From: Gordionus sp. m RMFG-2023
Lineage: Eukaryota > Nematomorpha > Gordioida > Chordodea > Parachordodidae
Length of the DNA stretch: 64,000 bases
Direction of reading: 5' to 3'
NCBI RefSeq assembly: GCF_954871325.1
Contig: NW_027050885.1
Span: forward strand, 744,001 to 808,000
Every line of letters begins with the position of its first letter. The first letter of the stretch is position 1. Shown here piece after piece: positions 1 to 12,566 of this stretch. The notes beneath the pieces were generated by a model. The model ran no database searches, was not told where the DNA came from, and saw nothing but the letters and a program-made list of their open reading frames with translations. A program made the translations under genes and the position numbers.

Positions 1-51
1 TATTAAAGTGTTTTTTATATATATATCTGAAACATACGTAAAAATGCTTAT

Positions 52-57
52 CACGCG
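52..57. promoter_or_regulatory. CACGCG variant of the conserved site (example)
   Basis: At the same place as CACGTG in other monomers, within CACGCGAAAA. It differs by one base: C to T at its second CpG gives CACGTG. The subtypes alternate in a fixed order set by the HOR. A protein-binding role is conjecture. Confidence 0.45.
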
Positions 58-67
58 AAAATATAAT

Positions 68-87
68 AAATCCCTTACAAGGGATTT
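68..87. other. Short perfect inverted repeat (hairpin or cruciform)
   Basis: AAATCCCTT and AAGGGATTT, 9 bp arms around a 2 bp loop (AC). A version is present at this place in nearly every monomer. Subtypes with CCCTTACAAGGG or CCCTTCAAGGG keep good arms, CCCATAGAAGGG keeps a 6 bp stem, and CCCATTCAAGTATT or CCATAGAAAAGATT have largely lost it. It resembles a terminator stem in shape only; no transcript is in evidence. Confidence 0.85.
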
Positions 88-132
88 TAAAAATATAAAA
101 AAACTCAAGAGATATTAAGGGTTAAATCATTC

Positions 133-203
133 GGTTAGGGTTATGGTTAGGGGGTTAGGGTTAGGGTTAGTGTTAGGGTTAAGGTTAGTGTTAGATTTAG
201 GGT
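133..203 (+). repeat. Degenerate telomere-like tract (example from first monomer)
   Basis: TTAGGG units mixed with TTATGG, TTAGTG, TTAAGG and a GGGGG run. Every monomer has such a tract at this position, always with the G-rich strand on +. Perfect TTAGGG runs are only two or three units long, so this is an interstitial relic, not a functional telomere end. Four G-runs at 150-154, 158-160, 164-166 and 176-178 (loops 3, 3 and 9) could fold as a G-quadruplex. Confidence 0.9.
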
Positions 204-282
204 TTTTAAAATTATTTTTCTAAGTTCATAAAGCATATATTAAAGTGTTTTATATATATATATGTGAAACGTAAAAATGCTT

Positions 283-290
283 ATCACGTG
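283..290. promoter_or_regulatory. ATCACGTG E-box-like site (example)
   Basis: Palindromic CACGTG preceded by AT, at a fixed place in many monomers. CACGTG is the classic E-box core bound by bHLH-type factors (for example USF, MYC/MAX, yeast Cbf1), and ATCACGTG also fits the yeast centromere CDEI consensus RTCACRTG. Whether anything binds here is unknown. Other monomers have CACGCG at the same place. Confidence 0.5.
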
Positions 291-662
291 AAAATATAAT
301 AAAACCCTTTCAAGGAATTTTAAAAATATAAAAAAACTCAAGGGATATTAAGGGTTAAATCATTGAGTTAGGGTTAGGGTTAGAGGGTTAAGGTTAGGGT
401 TAGGGTTAGTGTTTTAGGGTTAGGGTTAGTGTTAGATTTAGGGTTAGTAATAGTATTGAATATATAGAATATAATAAGAATAGTTAAAAATTATTTTTAT
501 AAGTTCATAAAGTATATATTAAAGTGTTTTTTATATATATATCTGAAACATACGTTAAAATGCTTATCACGCGAAAATATAATAAATCCCTTACAAGGGA
601 TTTTAAAAATAACTAAAAACTCAAGAGATATTAAGGGTTAAATCATTGCGTTAGGGTTAGGG

Positions 663-726
663 TTAGAGGTTTAAGGTTATGGTTAGGGTTAGTGTTAGAG
701 GTTTAAGGTTATGGTTAGGGTTAGTG
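663..726 (+). repeat. 32 bp direct duplication in a telomere-like tract
   Basis: Two adjacent 32 bp copies (663-694 and 695-726), each starting TTAGAGGTTTAAGG and containing TTATGG and TTAGTG. They make the 299-spacing subtype longer than others. The same duplication recurs wherever this subtype occurs, such as near 3945, 9145, 15727 and 38085, so it is an old fixed feature. Confidence 0.93.
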
Positions 727-2447
727 TTAGATTTAGGGTTAGTAATAGTATTAAATATATAGAATATAATAAGATTATTTTAAAATTATTTTTCTAAGTT
801 CATAAAGTATATATTAAAGTGTTTTATATATATATATATATGTGAAACATACGTAAAAATGCTTATCACGCGAAAATATAATAAATCCCTTACAAGGGAT
901 TTTTAAAATATAAAAAAACTCAAGAGATATTAAGGGTTAAATCATTGCGTTAGGGTTAGGGTTAGATGGTTAAGGTTAGGGTTAGGGTTAGTGTTAGGGT
1001 TAGGGTTAGAGTTAGTGTTAGATTTAGGGTTAGTAATAGAATTAAATATATAGAATATAATAAGATTATTTTAAAATTATTTTTCTAAGTTTATAAAGCA
1101 TATATTTAAGTGTTTTATATATATATATGTGAAACATACGTAAAAATGCTTATCACGTGAAAGTATAATAAAACCCATTCAAGTATTTTTAAAAATATAA
1201 AAAAACTCAAGGGATATTAAGGCTTAAATCATTGAGTTAGGGTTAGAGTTAGAGGGTTAAAGTTAGAGTTAGGGTTAGTGTTGGGGTTAGGGTTAGTAAT
1301 AGAATTAAATATATAGAATATAATAAGATTATTTTAAAATTATTTTTCTAAGTTCATAAAGTATATATTAGTGTTTTTTATATATATATGTGAAACATAT
1401 GTAAAAATGCTTATCACGTGAAAATATAATAAAACCCTTCAAGGGATTTTTAAAATTTAAAAAAACTCAAGAGATATTAAGGGTTAAATCATTGAGTTAG
1501 GGTTAGAGGGTTAAGGTTAGGGTTAGTGTTAGGGTTAGTGTTAGGGTTAGTGTTAGGGTTAGTGTTAGATATAGGGTTAGTAATAGTATTAAATATATAG
1601 AATATAATAAGAATAGTTAAAAATTATTTTTATAAGTTCATAAAGTATATATTAAAGTGTTTTTTATATATATATCTGAAACATACGTAAAAATGCTTAT
1701 GACGCGAAAATATAATAAATCCCTTACAAGGGATTTTAAAAATATAAAAAAACTCAAGAGATATTAAGGGTTAAATCATTCGGTTAGGGTTATGGTTAGG
1801 GGGTTAGGGTTAGGGTTAGTGTTAGGGTTAAGGTTAGTGTTAGATTTAAGGTTTTTAAAATTATTTTTCTAAGTTCATAAAGTATATATTAAAGTGTTTT
1901 ATATATATATATATGTGAAACATACGTAAAAATGCTTATCACGCGAAAATATAATAAATCCCATAGAAGGGATTTTAAAAATATAAAAAAACTCAAGAGA
2001 TATTAAGGGTAAATCATTGGGTTAGGGTTAGGGTTAGAGGGTTAAGGTTAGGGTTAGGGTTAAGGTTTGTGTTAGATTTAGGGTTAGTAATAGTATTATA
2101 TATATATAATATAAATAGAATATTTTAAAATTATTTTTCTAAGTTCATAAAGCATATATTAAAGTGTTTTATATATATATATGTGAAACGTAAAAATGCT
2201 TATCACGTGAAAATATAATAAAACCCTTTCAAGGAATTTTAAAAATATAAAAAAACTCAAGGGATATTAAGGGTAAATCATTGAGTTAGGGTTAGGGTTA
2301 GAGGGTTAAGGTTAGGGTTAGGGTTAGTGTTTTAGGGTTAGGGTTAGTGTTAGATTTAGGGTTAGTAATAGTATTAAATATATAGAATATAATAAGATTA
2401 TTTTAAAATTATTTTTCTAAGTTCATAAAGTATATATTAAAGTGTTT

Positions 2448-2466
2448 TATATATATATATATATAT
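2448..2466. repeat. (TA)n microsatellite (19 bp example)
   Basis: Alternating TA run just upstream of GTGAAAC or CTGAAAC in each monomer. Length varies from about 9 to 19 bp (19 bp here and near 5730 and 7096). Changes in steps of 2 bp explain small spacing differences between HOR copies (286, 287, 288, 289). Confidence 0.93.
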
Positions 2467-3505
2467 GTGAAACATACGTAAAAATGCTTATCACGCGAAA
2501 ATATAATAAATCCCTTACAAGGGATTTTTAAAATATAAAAAAACTCAAGAGATATTAAGGGTTAAATCATTGCGTTAGGGTTAGGGTTAGATGGTTAAGG
2601 TTAGGGTTAGGGTTAGTGTTAGGGTTAGGGTTAGAGTTAGTGTTAGATTTAGGGTTAGTAATAGAATTAAATATATAGAATATAATAAGATTATTTTAAA
2701 ATTATTTTTCTAAGTTTATAAAGCATATATTTAAGTGTTTTATATATATATATGTGAAACATACGTAAAAATGCTTATCACGTGAAAGTATAATAAAACC
2801 CATTCAAGTATTTTTAAAAATATAAAAAAACTCAAGGGATATTAAGGGTTAAATCATTGAGTTAGGGTTAGAGGGTTAAGGTTAGGGTTAGTGTTAGGGT
2901 TAGTGTTAGGGTTAGTGTTAGGGTTAGTGTTAGATATAGGGTTAGTAATAGTATTAAATATATAGAATATAATAAGAATAGTTAAAAATTATTTTTATAA
3001 GTTCATAAAGTATATATTAAAGTGTTTTTTATATATATATCTGAAACATACGTAAAAATGCTTATCACGCGAAAATATAATAAATCCCTTACAAGGGATT
3101 TTAAAAATATAAAAAATCTCAAGAGATATTAAGGGTTAAATCATTCGGTTAGGGTTATGGTTAGGGGGTTAGGGTTAGGGTTAGTGTTAGGGTTAAGGTT
3201 AGTGTTAGATTTAGGGTTTTTAAAATTATTTTTCTAAGTTCATAAAGTATATATTAAAGTGTTTTATATATATATATATGTGAAACATACGTAAAAATGC
3301 TTATCACGCGAAAATATAATAAATCCCATAGAAAAGATTTTAAAAATATAAAAAAACTCAAGAGATATTAAGGGTAAATCATTGGGTTAGGGTTAGGGTT
3401 AGAGGGTTAAGGTTAGGGTTAGGGTTAAGGTTTGTGTTAGATTTAGGGTTAGTAATAGTATTATATATATATAATATAAATAGAATATTTTAAAATTATT
3501 TTTCT

Positions 3506-6500
3506 AAGTTCATAAAGCATATATTAAAGTGTTTTATATATATATATGTGAAACGTAAAAATGCTTATCACGTGATAATATAATAAAACCCTTTCAAGGA
3601 ATTTTAAAAATATAAAAAAACTCAAGGGATATTAAGGGTTAAATCATTGAGTTAGGGTTAGGGTTAGAGGGTTAAGGTTAGGGTTAGGGTTAGTGTTTTA
3701 GGGTTAGGGTTAGTGTTAGATTTAGGGTTAGTAATAGTATTGAATATATAGAATATAATAAGAATAGTTAAAAATTATTTTTATAAGTTCATAAAGTATA
3801 TATTAAAGTGTTTTTTATATATATATCTGAAACATACGTTAAAATGCTTATCACGCGAAAATATAATAAATCCCTTACAAGGGATTTTAAAAATAACTAA
3901 AAACTCAAGAGATATTAAGGGTTAAATCATTGCGTTAGGGTTAGGGTTAGAGGTTTAAGGTTATGGTTAGGGTTAGTGTTAGAGGTTTAAGGTTATGGTT
4001 AGGGTTAGTGTTAGATTTAGGGTTAGTAATAGTATTAAATATATAGAATATAATAAGATTATTTTAAAATTATTTTTCTAAGTTCATAAAGTATATATTA
4101 AAGTGTTTTATATATATATATATATGTGAAACATACGTAAAAATGCTTATCACGCGAAAATATAATAAATCCCTTACAAGGGATTTTTAAAATATAAAAA
4201 AACTCAAGAGATATTAAGGGTTAAATCATTGCGTTAGGGTTAGGGTTAGATGGTTAAGGTTAGGGTTAGGGTTAGTGTTAGGGTTAGGGTTAGAGTTAGT
4301 GTTAGATTTAGGGTTAGTAATAGAATTAAATATATAGAATATAATAAGATTATTTTAAAATTATTTTTCTAAGTTTATAAAGCATATATTTAAGTGTTTT
4401 ATATATATATATGTGAAACATACGTAAAAATGCTTATCACGTGAAAGTATAATAAAACCCATTCAAGTATTTTTAAAAATATAAAAAAACTCAAGGGATA
4501 TTAAGGCTTAAATCATTGAGTTAGGGTTAGAGTTAGAGGGTTAAAGTTAGAGTTAGGGTTAGTGTTGGGGTTAGGGTTAGTAATAGAATTAAATATATAG
4601 AATATAATAAGATTATTTTAAAATTATTTTTCTAAGTTCATAAAGTATATATTAGTGTTTTTTATATATATATGTGAAACATATGTAAAAATGCTTATCA
4701 CGTGAAAATATAATAAAACCCTTCAAGGGATTTTTAAAATTTAAAAAAACTCAAGAGATATTAAGGGTTAAATCATTGAGTTAGGGTTAGAGGGTTAAGG
4801 TTAGGGTTAGTGTTAGGGTTAGTGTTAGGGTTAGTGTTAGGGTTAGTGTTAGATATAGGGTTAGTAATAGTATTAAATATATAGAATATAATAAGAATAG
4901 TTAAAAATTATTTTTATAAGTTCATAAAGTATATATTAAAGTGTTTTTTATATATATCTGAAACATACGTAAAAATGCTTATGACGCGAAAATATAATAA
5001 ATCCCTTACAAGGGATTTTAAAAATATAAAAAAACTCAAGAGATATTAAGGGTTAAATCATTCGGTTAGGGTTATGGTTAGGGGGTTAGGGTTAGGGTTA
5101 GTGTTAGGGTTAAGGTTAGTGTTAGATTTAAGGTTTTTAAAATTATTTTTCTAAGTTCATAAAGTATATATTAAAGTGTTTTATATATATATATATGTGA
5201 AACATACGTAAAAATGCTTATCACGCGAAAATATAATAAATCCCATAGAAGGGATTTTAAAAATATAAAAAAACTCAAGAGATATTAAGGGTAAATCATT
5301 GGGTTAGGGTTAGGGTTAGAGGGTTAAGGTTAGGGTTAGGGTTAAGGTTTGTGTTAGATTTAGGGTTAGTAATAGTATTATATATATATAATATAAATAG
5401 AATATTTTAAAATTATTTTTCTAAGTTCATAAAGCATATATTAAAGTGTTTTATATATATATATGTGAAACGTAAAAATGCTTATCACGTGAAAATATAA
5501 TAAAACCCTTTCAAGGAATTTTAAAAATATAAAAAAACTCAAGGGATATTAAGGGTAAATCATTGAGTTAGGGTTAGGGTTAGAGGGTTAAGGTTAGGGT
5601 TAGGGTTAGTGTTTTAGGGTTAGGGTTAGTGTTAGATTTAGGGTTAGTAATAGTATTAAATATATAGAATATAATAAGATTATTTTAAAATTATTTTTCT
5701 AAGTTCATAAAGTATATATTAAAGTGTTTTATATATATATATATATATGTGAAACATACGTAAAAATGCTTATCACGCGAAAATATAATAAATCCCTTAC
5801 AAGGGATTTTTAAAATATAAAAAAACTCAAGAGATATTAAGGGTTAAATCATTGCGTTAGGGTTAGGGTTAGATGGTTAAGGTTAGGGTTAGGGTTAGTG
5901 TTAGGGTTAGGGTTAGAGTTAGTGTTAGATTTAGGGTTAGTAATAGAATTAAATATATAGAATATAATAAGATTATTTTAAAATTATTTTTCTAAGTTTA
6001 TAAAGCATATATTTAAGTGTTTTATATATATATATGTGAAACATACGTAAAAATGCTTATCACGTGAAAGTATAATAAAACCCATTCAAGTATTTTTAAA
6101 AATATAAAAAAACTCAAGGGATATTAAGGGTTAAATCATTGAGTTAGGGTTAGAGGGTTAAGGTTAGGGTTAGTGTTAGGGTTAGTGTTAGGGTTAGTGT
6201 TAGGGTTAGTGTTAGATATAGGGTTAGTAATAGTATTAAATATATAGAATATAATAAGAATAGTTAAAAATTATTTTTATAAGTTCATAAAGTATATATT
6301 AAAGTGTTTTTTATATATATATCTGAAACATACGTAAAAATGCTTATCACGCGAAAATATAATAAATCCCTTACAAGGGATTTTAAAAATATAAAAAATC
6401 TCAAGAGATATTAAGGGTTAAATCATTCGGTTAGGGTTATGGTTAGGGGGTTAGGGTTAGGGTTAGTGTTAGGGTTAAGGTTAGTGTTAGATTTAGGGTT

Positions 6501-6787
6501 TTTAAAATTATTTTTCTAAGTTCATAAAGTATATATTAAAGTGTTTTATATATATATATATGTGAAACATACGTAAAAATGCTTATCACGCGAAAATATA
6601 ATAAATCCCATAGAAAAGATTTTAAAAATATAAAAAAACTCAAGAGATATTAAGGGTAAATCATTGGGTTAGGGTTAGGGTTAGAGGGTTAAGGTTAGGG
6701 TTAGGGTTAAGGTTTGTGTTAGATTTAGGGTTAGTAATAGTATTATATATATATAATATAAATAGAATATTTTAAAATTATTTTTCT
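3506..6787 (+). repeat. 12-monomer HOR, copy 2 (3282 bp)
   Basis: Second copy of the 3.28 kb block, with spacings 283-299-287-261-284-239-264-288-287-287-239-264. The 284 instead of 286 comes from a (TA)n run one dinucleotide shorter, before landmark 4976. Its first monomer reads CACGTGATAAT where the matching monomer of copy 1 reads CACGTGAAAAT. The GATAAT form recurs at landmark 6844, so the duplication is slightly out of phase with that variant. Confidence 0.92.
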
Positions 6788-9700
6788 AAGTTCATAAAGC
6801 ATATATTAAAGTGTTTTATATATATATATGTGAAACGTAAAAATGCTTATCACGTGATAATATAATAAAACCCTTTCAAGGAATTTTAAAAATATAAAAA
6901 AACTCAAGGGATATTAAGGGTTAAATCATTGAGTTAGGGTTAGGGTTAGAGGGTTAAGGTTAGGGTTAGGGTTAGTGTTTTAGGGTTAGGGTTAGTGTTA
7001 GATTTAGGGTTAGTAATAGTATTAAATATATAGAATATAATAAGATTATTTTAAAATTATTTTTCTAAGTTCATAAAGTATATATTAAAGTGTTTTATAT
7101 ATATATATATATATGTGAAACATACGTAAAAATGCTTATCACGCGAAAATATAATAAATCCCTTACAAGGGATTTTTAAAATATAAAAAAACTCAAGAGA
7201 TATTAAGGGTTAAATCATTGCGTTAGGGTTAGGGTTAGATGGTTAAGGTTAGGGTTAGGGTTAGTGTTAGGGTTAGGGTTAGAGTTAGTGTTAGATTTAG
7301 GGTTAGTAATAGAATTAAATATATAGAATATAATAAGATTATTTTAAAATTATTTTTCTAAGTTTATAAAGCATATATTTAAGTGTTTTATATATATATA
7401 TGTGAAACATACGTAAAAATGCTTATCACGTGAAAGTATAATAAAACCCATTCAAGTATTTTTAAAAATATAAAAAAACTCAAGGGATATTAAGGCTTAA
7501 ATCATTGAGTTAGGGTTAGAGTTAGAGGGTTAAAGTTAGAGTTAGGGTTAGTGTTGGGGTTAGGGTTAGTGTTAGATTTAGGTTTAGTAATAGTATTAAA
7601 TATATAGAATATAATAAGATTATTTTAAAATTATTTTTCTAAGTTCATAAAGTATATATTAGTTTTTTTTATATATATATGTGAAACATATGTAAAAATG
7701 CTTATCACGTGAAAATATAATAAAACCCTTCAAGGGATTTTTAAAATTTAAAAAAACTCAAGAGATATTAATGGTTAAATCATTGGGTTAGGGTTAGAGG
7801 GTTAAGGTTAGGGTTAGTGTTAGGGTTAGTGTTAGGGTTAGTGTTAGATATAGGGTTAGTAATAGTATTAAATATATAGAATATAATAAGATTATTTTAA
7901 AATTATTTTTCTAAGTTCATAAAGCATATATTAAAGTGTTTTATATATATATATGTGAAACATACGTAAAAATGCTTATCACGTGAAAATATAATAAAAC
8001 CCATTCAAGGAATTTTAAAAATATAAAAAAACTCAAGGGATATTAAGCCTTAAATCATTGAGTTAGGGTTAGGGTTAGAGGGTTAAAGTTAGAGTTAGGG
8101 TTAGTGTTGGGGTTAGGGTTAGTGTTAGATTTAGGTTTAGTAATAGTATTAAATATATAGAATATAATAAGATTATTTTAAAATTATTTTTCTAAGTTCA
8201 TAAAGTATATATTAGTGTTTTTTATATATATATGTGAAACATATGTAAAAATGCTTATCACGTGAAAATATAATAAAACCCTTCAAGGGATTTTTAAAAT
8301 TTAAAAAAACTCAAGAGATATTAAGGGTTAAATCATTGAGTTAGGGTTAGAGGGTTAAGGTTAGGGTTAGTGTTAGGGTTAGTGTTAGGGTTAGTGTTAG
8401 GGTTAGTGTTAGATATAGGGTTAGTAATAGTATTAAATATATAGAATATAATAAGAATAGTTAAAAATTATTTTTATAAGTTCATAAAGTATATATTAAA
8501 GTGTTTTTTATATATATATCTGAAACATACGTAAAAATGCTTATCACGCGAAAATATAATAAATCCCTTACAAGGGATTTTAAAAATATAAAAAAACTCA
8601 AGAGATATTAAGGGTTAAATCATTCGGTTAGGGTTATGGTTAGGGGGTTAGGGTTAGGGTTAGTGTTAGGGTTAAGGTTAGTGTTAGATTTAGGGTTTTT
8701 AAAATTATTTTTCTAAGTTCATAAAGCATATATTAAAGTGTTTTATATATATATATGTGAAACGTAAAAATGCTTATCACGTGAAAATATAATAAAACCC
8801 TTTCAAGGAATTTTAAAAATATAAAAAAACTCAAGGGATATTAAGGGTTAAATCATTGAGTTAGGGTTAGGGTTAGAGGGTTAAGGTTAGGGTTAGGGTT
8901 AGTGTTTTAGGGTTAGGGTTAGTGTTAGATTTAGGGTTAGTAATAGTATTGAATATATAGAATATAATAAGAATAGTTAAAAATTATTTTTATAAGTTCA
9001 TAAAGTATATATTAAAGTGTTTTTTATATATATATCTGAAACATACGTTAAAATGCTTATCACGCGAAAATATAATAAATCCCTTACAAGGGATTTTAAA
9101 AATAACTAAAAACTCAAGAGATATTAAGGGTTAAATCATTGCGTTAGGGTTAGGGTTAGAGGTTTAAGGTTATGGTTAGGGTTAGTGTTAGAGGTTTAAG
9201 GTTATGGTTAGGGTTAGTGTTAGATTTAGGGTTAGTAATAGTATTAAATATATAGAATATAATAAGATTATTTTAAAATTATTTTTCTAAGTTCATAAAG
9301 TATATATTAAAGTGTTTTATATATATATATATATGTGAAACATACGTAAAAATGCTTATCACGCGAAAATATAATAAATCCCTTACAAGGGATTTTTAAA
9401 ATATAAAAAAACTCAAGAGATATTAAGGGTTAAATCATTGCGTTAGGGTTAGGGTTAGATGGTTAAGGTTAGGGTTAGGGTTAGTGTTAGGGTTAGGGTT
9501 AGAGTTAGTGTTAGATTTAGGGTTAGTAATAGAATTAAATATATAGAATATAATAAGATTATTTTAAAATTATTTTTCTAAGTTTATAAAGCATATATTT
9601 AAGTGTTTTATATATATATATGTGAAACATACGTAAAAATGCTTATCACGTGAAAGTATAATAAAACCCATTCAAGTATTTTTAAAAATATAAAAAAACT

Positions 9701-11202
9701 CAAGGGATATTAAGGCTTAAATCATTGAGTTAGGGTTAGAGTTAGAGGGTTAAAGTTAGAGTTAGGGTTAGTGTTGGGGTTAGGGTTAGTAATAGAATTA
9801 AATATATAGAATATAATAAGATTATTTTAAAATTATTTTTCTAAGTTCATAAAGTATATATTAGTGTTTTTTATATATATATGTGAAACATATGTAAAAA
9901 TGCTTATCACGTGAAAATATAATAAAACCCTTCAAGGGATTTTTAAAATTTAAAAAAACTCAAGAGATATTAAGGGTTAAATCATTGAGTTAGGGTTAGA
10001 GGGTTAAGGTTAGGGTTAGTGTTAGGGTTAGTGTTAGGGTTAGTGTTAGGGTTAGTGTTAGATATAGGGTTAGTAATAGTATTAAATATATAGAATATAA
10101 TAAGAATAGTTAAAAATTATTTTTATAAGTTCATAAAGTATATATTAAAGTGTTTTTTATATATATATCTGAAACATACGTAAAAATGCTTATGACGCGA
10201 AAATATAATAAATCCCTTACAAGGGATTTTAAAAATATAAAAAAACTCAAGAGATATTAAGGGTTAAATCATTCGGTTAGGGTTATGGTTAGGGGGTTAG
10301 GGTTAGGGTTAGTGTTAGGGTTAAGGTTAGTGTTAGATTTAAGGTTTTTAAAATTATTTTTCTAAGTTCATAAAGTATATATTAAAGTGTTTTATATATA
10401 TATATATGTGAAACATACGTAAAAATGCTTATCACGCGAAAATATAATAAATCCCATAGAAGGGATTTTAAAAATATAAAAAAACTCAAGAGATATTAAG
10501 GGTAAATCATTGGGTTAGGGTTAGGGTTAGAGGGTTAAGGTTAGGGTTAGGGTTAAGGTTTGTGTTAGATTTAGGGTTAGTAATAGTATTATATATATAT
10601 AATATAAATAGAATATTTTAAAATTATTTTTCTAAGTTCATAAAGCATATATTAAAGTGTTTTATATATATATATGTGAAACGTAAAAATGCTTATCACG
10701 TGAAAATATAATAAAACCCTTTCAAGGAATTTTAAAAATATAAAAAAACTCAAGGGATATTAAGGGTAAATCATTGAGTTAGGGTTAGGGTTAGAGGGTT
10801 AAGGTTAGGGTTAGGGTTAGTGTTTTAGGGTTAGGGTTAGTGTTAGATTTAGGGTTAGTAATAGTATTAAATATATAGAATATAATAAGATTATTTTAAA
10901 ATTATTTTTCTAAGTTCATAAAGTATATATTAAAGTGTTTTATATATATATATATATGTGAAACATACGTAAAAATGCTTATCACGCGAAAATATAATAA
11001 ATCCCTTACAAGGGATTTTTAAAATATAAAAAAACTCAAGAGATATTAAGGGTTAAATCATTGCGTTAGGGTTAGGGTTAGATGGTTAAGGTTAGGGTTA
11101 GGGTTAGTGTTAGGGTTAGGGTTAGAGTTAGTGTTAGATTTAGGGTTAGTAATAGAATTAAATATATAGAATATAATAAGATTATTTTAAAATTATTTTT
11201 CT

Positions 11203-11489
11203 AAGTTTATAAAGCATATATTTAAGTGTTTTATATATATATATGTGAAACATACGTAAAAATGCTTATCACGTGAAAGTATAATAAAACCCATTCAAGT
11301 ATTTTTAAAAATATAAAAAAACTCAAGGGATATTAAGGGTTAAATCATTGAGTTAGGGTTAGAGGGTTAAGGTTAGGGTTAGTGTTAGGGTTAGTGTTAG
11401 GGTTAGTGTTAGGGTTAGTGTTAGATATAGGGTTAGTAATAGTATTAAATATATAGAATATAATAAGAATAGTTAAAAATTATTTTTAT
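11203..11489 (+). repeat. Chimeric monomer in HOR-B
   Basis: The first half (AAGTTTATAAAG head, CACGTGAAAGT, ATTCAAGTATT) is the subtype of landmark 9640. The second half (AGAGGGTTAAGG followed by four TTAGGGTTAGTG copies, GATATAGGG) is the subtype of landmark 9901. The switch lies between the CTCAAGGGATATTAAGG stretch and the telomere-like tract. The same hybrid occurs at landmarks 2772, 6054 and 21987. Confidence 0.8.
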
Positions 11490-12566
11490 AAGTTCATAAA
11501 GTATATATTAAAGTGTTTTTTATATATATATCTGAAACATACGTAAAAATGCTTATCACGCGAAAATATAATAAATCCCTTACAAGGGATTTTAAAAATA
11601 TAAAAAATCTCAAGAGATATTAAGGGTTAAATCATTCGGTTAGGGTTATGGTTAGGGGGTTAGGGTTAGGGTTAGTGTTAGGGTTAAGGTTAGTGTTAGA
11701 TTTAGGGTTTTTAAAATTATTTTTCTAAGTTCATAAAGTATATATTAAAGTGTTTTATATATATATATATGTGAAACATACGTAAAAATGCTTATCACGC
11801 GAAAATATAATAAATCCCATAGAAAAGATTTTAAAAATATAAAAAAACTCAAGAGATATTAAGGGTAAATCATTGGGTTAGGGTTAGGGTTAGAGGGTTA
11901 AGGTTAGGGTTAGGGTTAAGGTTTGTGTTAGATTTAGGGTTAGTAATAGTATTATATATATATAATATAAATAGAATATTTTAAAATTATTTTTCTAAGT
12001 TCATAAAGCATATATTAAAGTGTTTTATATATATATATGTGAAACGTAAAAATGCTTATCACGTGATAATATAATAAAACCCTTTCAAGGAATTTTAAAA
12101 ATATAAAAAAACTCAAGGGATATTAAGGGTTAAATCATTGAGTTAGGGTTAGGGTTAGAGGGTTAAGGTTAGGGTTAGGGTTAGTGTTTTAGGGTTAGGG
12201 TTAGTGTTAGATTTAGGGTTAGTAATAGTATTAAATATATAGAATATAATAAGATTATTTTAAAATTATTTTTCTAAGTTCATAAAGTATATATTAAAGT
12301 GTTTTATATATATATATATATGTGAAACATACGTAAAAATGCTTATCACGCGAAAATATAATAAATCCCTTACAAGGGATTTTTAAAATATAAAAAAACT
12401 CAAGAGATATTAAGGGTTAAATCATTGCGTTAGGGTTAGGGTTAGATGGTTAAGGTTAGGGTTAGGGTTAGTGTTAGGGTTAGGGTTAGAGTTAGTGTTA
12501 GATTTAGGGTTAGTAATAGAATTAAATATATAGAATATAATAAGATTATTTTAAAATTATTTTTCT

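Larger units (their letters stand above)
222..3505 (+). repeat. 12-monomer HOR, copy 1 (3284 bp)
   Basis: Twelve monomers between landmarks 278 and 3562, with spacings 283-299-287-261-286-239-264-288-287-287-239-264. The next twelve spacings (3562 to 6844) are the same except for one 2 bp difference. The two blocks also share private variants such as TTATGACGCG at landmarks 1694 and 4976. This is a tandem duplication of a whole number of monomers. Confidence 0.92.
1..8477 (+). repeat. Region A: array segment with a 12-monomer tandem duplication
   Basis: This segment runs from the left edge of the window to the first shared HOR boundary. Its landmark spacings open as 233-283-299-287-261-286-239-264-288-287-287-239-264, the same order as the start of region B apart from 2 bp (TA)n changes. 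It ends as 287-279-274-279-286, which matches the end of a B unit except for one extra 12 bp TTAGGGTTAGTG copy. Region A is therefore a relative of B that has a repeated 3.28 kb block in the middle and lacks other B monomers. The first monomer is cut by the window start. Confidence 0.9.

Noticed and set aside
68-87. Intrinsic bacterial-type terminator
   Set aside because: The stem is followed by only four T then A-rich DNA, there is no upstream gene, and the array is eukaryotic in character.
283-400. Budding-yeast-type point centromere (CDEI-CDEII-CDEIII)
   Set aside because: ATCACGTG fits CDEI and AT-rich DNA follows, but I see no CDEIII-like core (TTCCGAA), and the element is repeated hundreds of times, unlike a point centromere.
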